64,000 nucleotides of DNA from an uncultured Porphyromonadaceae bacterium (GTDB lineage: Bacteria > Bacteroidota > Bacteroidia > Bacteroidales > Muribaculaceae), in contig CAMWVE010000001.1 in assembly GCA_947177685.1 (NCBI GenBank), forward strand, positions 62,001 through 126,000, written 5' to 3'. The translations under genes were made by a program, and so were the position numbers. The notes below the pieces were generated by a model. That model was given only the letters and a program-made list of their open reading frames with translations. It made no database searches and was not told the origin of the DNA. Of the stretch, positions 60,454 to 64,000 are shown one piece after another (within the stretch, counting starts at the first letter, position 1; every line of letters begins with the position of its first letter).

Positions 60454-61395
60454 TTAATTGCGTTCTCCTTTAAGGCTGCGTATTGAATTAAGGACTTTCC
60501 TTCCGATTGACATAACCAAGCCTTTTACAAGATATGGCATCTGCAGGCGCATCAGTTTGAACTTGCTATAACCTGACTTTAATAAAAGGTCACGCATAAT
60601 CTTGACTCCGGTTTCATTTTGACTTTGTGTGCAACCGAGGAAGAATGCCTCAATCCATCCATTTTTATCGGATATGCTATCGTCTGACATAATCATGTCA
60701 GCATGTTTTTTCACCATCTTTGTCCTGTCAGTATCAAACAGATGTGAGATGGTGTTAGTCTGTTGCCCGAGGTGTATTCTTGAGCTGACAAGAAGATCGC
60801 GATGACAAACAAAAACATACTCCTTATGAAACATCATTCTTAGCCATTCATCGTAATCCTGAAGATAGCGCATAGTTTCGTCGAAATAACCTACCCTGTC
60901 GAAAACATGTTTCGGAATGAGAAAACCAAGTCCATTCAGACTATATCCGTCTATGTTCAATTTATATAATTCAAGTCCGGTGAAGCGTCCTTCCTTTGTG
61001 ATTATCCTGTGCCTGATATGCTCTCCTTTTTTGTCAATAAGATTACCTGAACATAGAATTATGTCATCGGGAGTTTTGATTAACGCGACTTGTTTTTCTA
61101 CTTTGTCAGGTGCATAGAGGTCGTCATGTGACAGCCATGAAAAATATTCACCCGTCATGGCTTTTATTCCGGTATTCAAGGCTGAGGAAACTCCACCATT
61201 TTTCTTAGGTATATAAACTATCCTGTCAAGGTAGGGTTTTACAGCTTCATCTGTAGCTCCACCGTCGGTTGAGCCATCATTGACAACTATAATTTCCAGA
61301 TTCCTATAAGTTTGTGCCAGAGCAGATTCAATTGCCTCAGCTACAAAATTTGAACCATTATAAACCGGTATGATTATTGAAACTTTGGGATTCAT
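60454..61395 (-). CDS. Glycosyltransferase family 2
   Basis: With the start at 61395 the protein has 313 residues. The GT-A core reads VSIIIPVYNGSNFVAEAIES, VVNDGSTDGG and EYFSWLSHDDLY, where the metal-binding acidic motif is HDD. It is cytoplasmic and inverting and adds one sugar to the lipid-linked repeat. The ATG at 61395 starts one base after the upstream GT2 gene's stop; an earlier ATG at 61428 would overlap that gene and does not match the family start. Confidence 0.88.
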   Translation of the reverse strand: MNPKVSIIIPVYNGSNFVAEAIESALAQTYRNLEIIVVNDGSTDGGATDEAVKPYLDRIVYIPKKNGGVSSALNTGIKAMTGEYFSWLSHDDLYAPDKVEKQVALIKTPDDIILCSGNLIDKKGEHIRHRIITKEGRFTGLELYKLNIDGYSLNGLGFLIPKHVFDRVGYFDETMRYLQDYDEWLRMMFHKEYVFVCHRDLLVSSRIHLGQQTNTISHLFDTDRTKMVKKHADMIMSDDSISDKNGWIEAFFLGCTQSQNETGVKIMRDLLLKSGYSKFKLMRLQMPYLVKGLVMSIGRKVLNSIRSLKGERN

Positions 61396-61396
61396 G

Positions 61397-62470
61397 TTAT
61401 TTCTGCATGTGAGTCCGCATATATTCAATGCCTGAAAGCATTAATGTCAGCGGGTAAGTCAGTTTGTTTTTTGCAAGATAAAAGAACACGCGCCAGTGAA
61501 TAGGCATATCATTGATAACCAGACTGTTCAAGGCTTTTTTATAAGGTTCGTCCTCCAAAATCCGATTAATGTTGTCCTTTTTATTTTTTAATGAAGAAGA
61601 TGCCCGGACTTCATTAAGTCCCAATGGCAAAATTGCAATAGCAATTCTGTTATTTATGGCATACCTGAACTGATTTAACTCTTCAGGGTTAAGAGCATAC
61701 GCTTTAGCGCGTTGATCCAAGAGGTGAAATAAATCTTTCCACTTGTCAGGTAAATTCTTTTGATGCTTTGTGGTTATTGATCCGGAGTTGGTTTTTCTAT
61801 AATGATATAGTGGTTTATCAATGTAGATGATTTTTTTCATTTTCGGGAAAATATCAATTTGATAAACACCATCCTCAAAAGTTCCAAGAACCCTGTTATC
61901 TTCAAATCTGACATCACCAATCGCTGATGTTCTGAACAATTCCATGCAGGCTGAAACCGTTATATCACAATTCTGAGGATATTTTAACTCCGGTCCAACC
62001 GGTCCAAAAGTACGACGGATTAATCCGTCTCGTAACTCATCTCCTTCAAAAATCATATCGTTATCAAAAATATGATTTACTGATTGAGATGAGTTGAATT
62101 CTTTAATGTAAGAGAACATGACACAATCGGCATCATGATGCGAGATTGCGTTCACACACTCCTCAATAGTGTTATGATCCAACCAGTCATCACTGTCAAT
62201 AAACATGAAGAATTCACCTGATATTTTGTTTAGTCCAAAATTCCTTGAATCAGATAACCCTCCATTTTTCTTTGAAAAAACTTTGATTCGAGGGTCTTTT
62301 TGAGCATACTGCTGAAGAATCTGCAGGCTATTATCGGGTGATTCATCATTCACACAGATAATTTCCGTATTCCGGTAGGTCTGGTTGATTAAGGAATCAA
62401 GGCACTTGCGCAGATATGGTTCGGTGCCATAAACGGGAACTACTATGCTGACAAGCGGGGTGGTTTTCAT
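61397..62470 (-). CDS. Glycosyltransferase family 2
   Basis: A 357-residue GT-A transferase. It shows VSIVVPVYGTEPYLRKCLDS, VNDESPDNS and EFFMFIDSDDWLD, with the canonical DxD (DSDD). A C-terminal extension of about 120 residues is typical of EpsJ/WaaV-like members. It overlaps the upstream GT4 gene by 4 bp (ATGA). The sugar donor is not predictable. Confidence 0.9.
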   Translation of the reverse strand: MKTTPLVSIVVPVYGTEPYLRKCLDSLINQTYRNTEIICVNDESPDNSLQILQQYAQKDPRIKVFSKKNGGLSDSRNFGLNKISGEFFMFIDSDDWLDHNTIEECVNAISHHDADCVMFSYIKEFNSSQSVNHIFDNDMIFEGDELRDGLIRRTFGPVGPELKYPQNCDITVSACMELFRTSAIGDVRFEDNRVLGTFEDGVYQIDIFPKMKKIIYIDKPLYHYRKTNSGSITTKHQKNLPDKWKDLFHLLDQRAKAYALNPEELNQFRYAINNRIAIAILPLGLNEVRASSSLKNKKDNINRILEDEPYKKALNSLVINDMPIHWRVFFYLAKNKLTYPLTLMLSGIEYMRTHMQK

Positions 62471-63678
62471 TTAATTAAAGTTGATTTATAAATATCTTCA
62501 AAGCCATGAGCCATGTTGAATTCCGAAAATTTCTCAATTCCGGCTTCCGAAATAGCTGTTTTGTCATGTGCTTTTTTCAGACTGTCATTTATTGCGGTTT
62601 CCAACGCATCCAAATTGCCATATTCCACGAATGTCGAATAATCAGGTAGGGCGATGGATTCCGGACCTCCGGCTTTGAAGCCTACGACAGGAGTACCGCA
62701 GCAGAGAGATTCGGCAGTAACCATTGAAAAGGTTTCCCGGACTGATAAAATAAGTGTAAGGTCAGCGCTGCTATATAGTCGCGCAAGCTCTTCCTGATTT
62801 TTTGCACGCCCGAAATAATGTACATTCTCAGGCATACCCTCAAAATTATTGTCTGATGCCGATGCTACTACAAGAAAATTGTAACCGGGCAATCGTTTCG
62901 CAATTTCAGGAATAAAATATCCTCCTTTCAGGTGTTTTGTCAATGTGAAATACGGGGTTACAAACAGTACCGTCTTTTTCCCGTTGTTAAAGGGAGCTGT
63001 GTGGAGCGGCTCGCTTAAATGAAACAGGTTGGTATTGACTCCATTAGGAACGTATTCAATCCTGAAATTCTTTAAAATCGCTGACTGTGCTGCCCGTTCT
63101 GCCAACCATGGGGAAACAGCTGTAATAATAATATTCTCAGGCTTGAACGATGCAAAAGCATCACGCATCAGTTTCCATGCTTTATTCGCCCGGTTGAATA
63201 ATAATGAAGCTGTCTCATATTTATATATGCTACAATCGTGGCACTCGGTTTTCCACTTTTCACATTCGCAGGCATGGGTGCAACTGCCGGTATGAAAAAA
63301 TTCGGCATGAAGCGTAACAACTGTTTTTATGTCATTGCGACCGAGATATTTGAGCAAGTTATATATGTTCAGGCTCTGACCGTTAACACAATGAACATGA
63401 ACCACATCAGGCTTGAATGATTTAATTTCCTTATATATTCTGCTGTTTGACAAGAAAATACCGCCGAACGGTATTCCCACCACTCTGGAATAGACACAAT
63501 TAAACAGATGTTCCGATTTAGAGCATATCCGCTTTGACGAACCGTCGTTTATATCCGGAGGATTTCCGTAGCATGTCAATACTTCATGTCCTGACTGACG
63601 CAGAATACGGCTGTTAATCTCCACCAGTTTCCCGGTAGAGCCATTTCCATAAACGCAATTCAGCTGTAATATTCTCAT
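62467..63678 (-). CDS. Glycosyltransferase family 4
   Basis: A 403-residue GT-B transferase with MRILQLNCVYGNGSTGKLVE at the N-terminus and the GT4 region FSMVTAESLCCGTPVVGF near residues 320-340. The central HTGSCTHACECEKWKTECHD cysteine cluster is shared with a WcaC-like subgroup. It probably transfers a hexose to the repeat unit. It lies 8 bp after the epimerase gene and overlaps the next GT2 gene by 4 bp. Confidence 0.88.
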   Translation of the reverse strand: MRILQLNCVYGNGSTGKLVEINSRILRQSGHEVLTCYGNPPDINDGSSKRICSKSEHLFNCVYSRVVGIPFGGIFLSNSRIYKEIKSFKPDVVHVHCVNGQSLNIYNLLKYLGRNDIKTVVTLHAEFFHTGSCTHACECEKWKTECHDCSIYKYETASLLFNRANKAWKLMRDAFASFKPENIIITAVSPWLAERAAQSAILKNFRIEYVPNGVNTNLFHLSEPLHTAPFNNGKKTVLFVTPYFTLTKHLKGGYFIPEIAKRLPGYNFLVVASASDNNFEGMPENVHYFGRAKNQEELARLYSSADLTLILSVRETFSMVTAESLCCGTPVVGFKAGGPESIALPDYSTFVEYGNLDALETAINDSLKKAHDKTAISEAGIEKFSEFNMAHGFEDIYKSTLIK

Positions 63679-63686
63679 GATAGATT

Positions 63687-64000
63687 TTATCCCTTCCGCC
63701 AGATCATTTTGTTTACAATTCCGGTGTAGGACTGAATCAATCGGACAACCTTATCAGAAACATTAGCATCGGAATATGCCTCTACCGGAGAAGGGACAAA
63801 GCCCTCAGACTGCATGTCAACAGCCATTCTAACAGCTTGTATAACGGCATCGGAAGTGATTGATCCAATGACAAACACACCGCTGTCAAGAGCTTCGGGG
63901 CGTTCAGTGGAAGTACGGACCGACACCGCCGGAAAATGCAGATTGGCACTTTCCTCAGGTAAAGTTCCACTGTCAGAAACAACGCAGAACGCGTTCTGCT
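63687..64000 (-). CDS. Non-hydrolysing UDP-sugar 2-epimerase (WecB/FnlC-like), C-terminal part
   Basis: The gene enters from the right edge, so the N-terminus is missing; about 104 residues are visible. FCVVSDSGTLPEES is the epimerase active-site region, and SVRTSTERPEALDSGVFVIG follows. The TLPEES variant and the ERPE sequence resemble FnlC/WbjD, the epimerase that ends UDP-L-FucNAc synthesis, more than the common WecB (DSGGIQEE). The sugar is therefore probably UDP-FucNAc, but UDP-ManNAc is possible. If fnlA and fnlB homologues lie just outside, that would fit. Confidence 0.8.
   Translation of the reverse strand, partial: QNAFCVVSDSGTLPEESANLHFPAVSVRTSTERPEALDSGVFVIGSITSDAVIQAVRMAVDMQSEGFVPSPVEAYSDANVSDKVVRLIQSYTGIVNKMIWRKG

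Overview
The window looks like chromosome of a gut-type Bacteroidales bacterium; I would guess Muribaculaceae, but that family call is inference. Four things support it. Many genes are preceded by the Bacteroidota promoter pattern TTTG, about 19-21 bp, TAnnTTTG. The cognate short primary sigma factor is encoded at 20145-21014. Several families typical of Bacteroidota are present (Porin_10-type porin, SusCD-independent outer membrane barrel, 29-residue AURKAIP1/COX24 protein, pRiA4b ORF-3-like protein). Purine-rich Shine-Dalgarno sequences are mostly absent.

1-12.8 kb: a truncated BamA/D15-like outer membrane protein, mutS2 (apparently leaderless), fabG with a TetR regulator, purT, a small XRE regulator, a 1.4 kb AT-rich gene-free stretch with three copies of a short palindromic repeat, then a secreted alpha-amylase/type I pullulanase pair and a SIMPL-domain protein. 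12.8-31.3 kb is almost all minus strand: a porin, solute-binding protein, rfbD, prfC, mutL operon; rpoD with its own near-consensus promoter; a six-gene ftsY, rimO, menF-like, SGNH, SGNH, MBOAT operon; then lrp, suhB and an ORF-3-like gene. 31.6-43.6 kb is plus strand: GNAT, ZnuA-like lipoprotein, zinc-type ABC ATPase and a membrane-tethered regulator; a TonB-dependent-type barrel with a candidate operator; parE, coaD and a CtpA protease; HU, the 29-residue protein and RNase G.

A break comes at tRNA-Ser(GGA) (43698-43785). The tRNA is followed by tandem 98-bp repeats that each regenerate the tRNA 3' end, and then by genes of accessory character: an OafA-like acyltransferase, a truncated flavodoxin-family fragment, an AraC regulator, two non-canonical Sir2 proteins, an MBL-fold lipoprotein broken by an amber codon, a CDF metal exporter, and a glyoxalase-like gene with a frameshift at an A7/T7 tract. 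I read this as an island at a tRNA integration site.

51.2-64.0 kb is a visibly AT-richer, tightly packed minus-strand surface polysaccharide locus. It encodes a WbuC cupin, two GT4 and two GT2 glycosyltransferases, an ATP-grasp protein, a DegT-like aminotransferase, a PglC-type initiating sugar transferase, a PIG-L deacetylase, an EpsG-type polymerase, an IspD/TarI-like cytidylyltransferase, a fused LicC-LicA protein, LicD, and the end of a UDP-sugar 2-epimerase. The LicC/LicA/LicD set predicts decoration of the glycan with phosphocholine or a similar phospho-amino-alcohol.

The most interesting regions are the AraC/double-Sir2 module with 20-bp-phased repeats upstream of the sirtuin gene, the tRNA-Ser tandem repeats, and the Lic-type polysaccharide locus.
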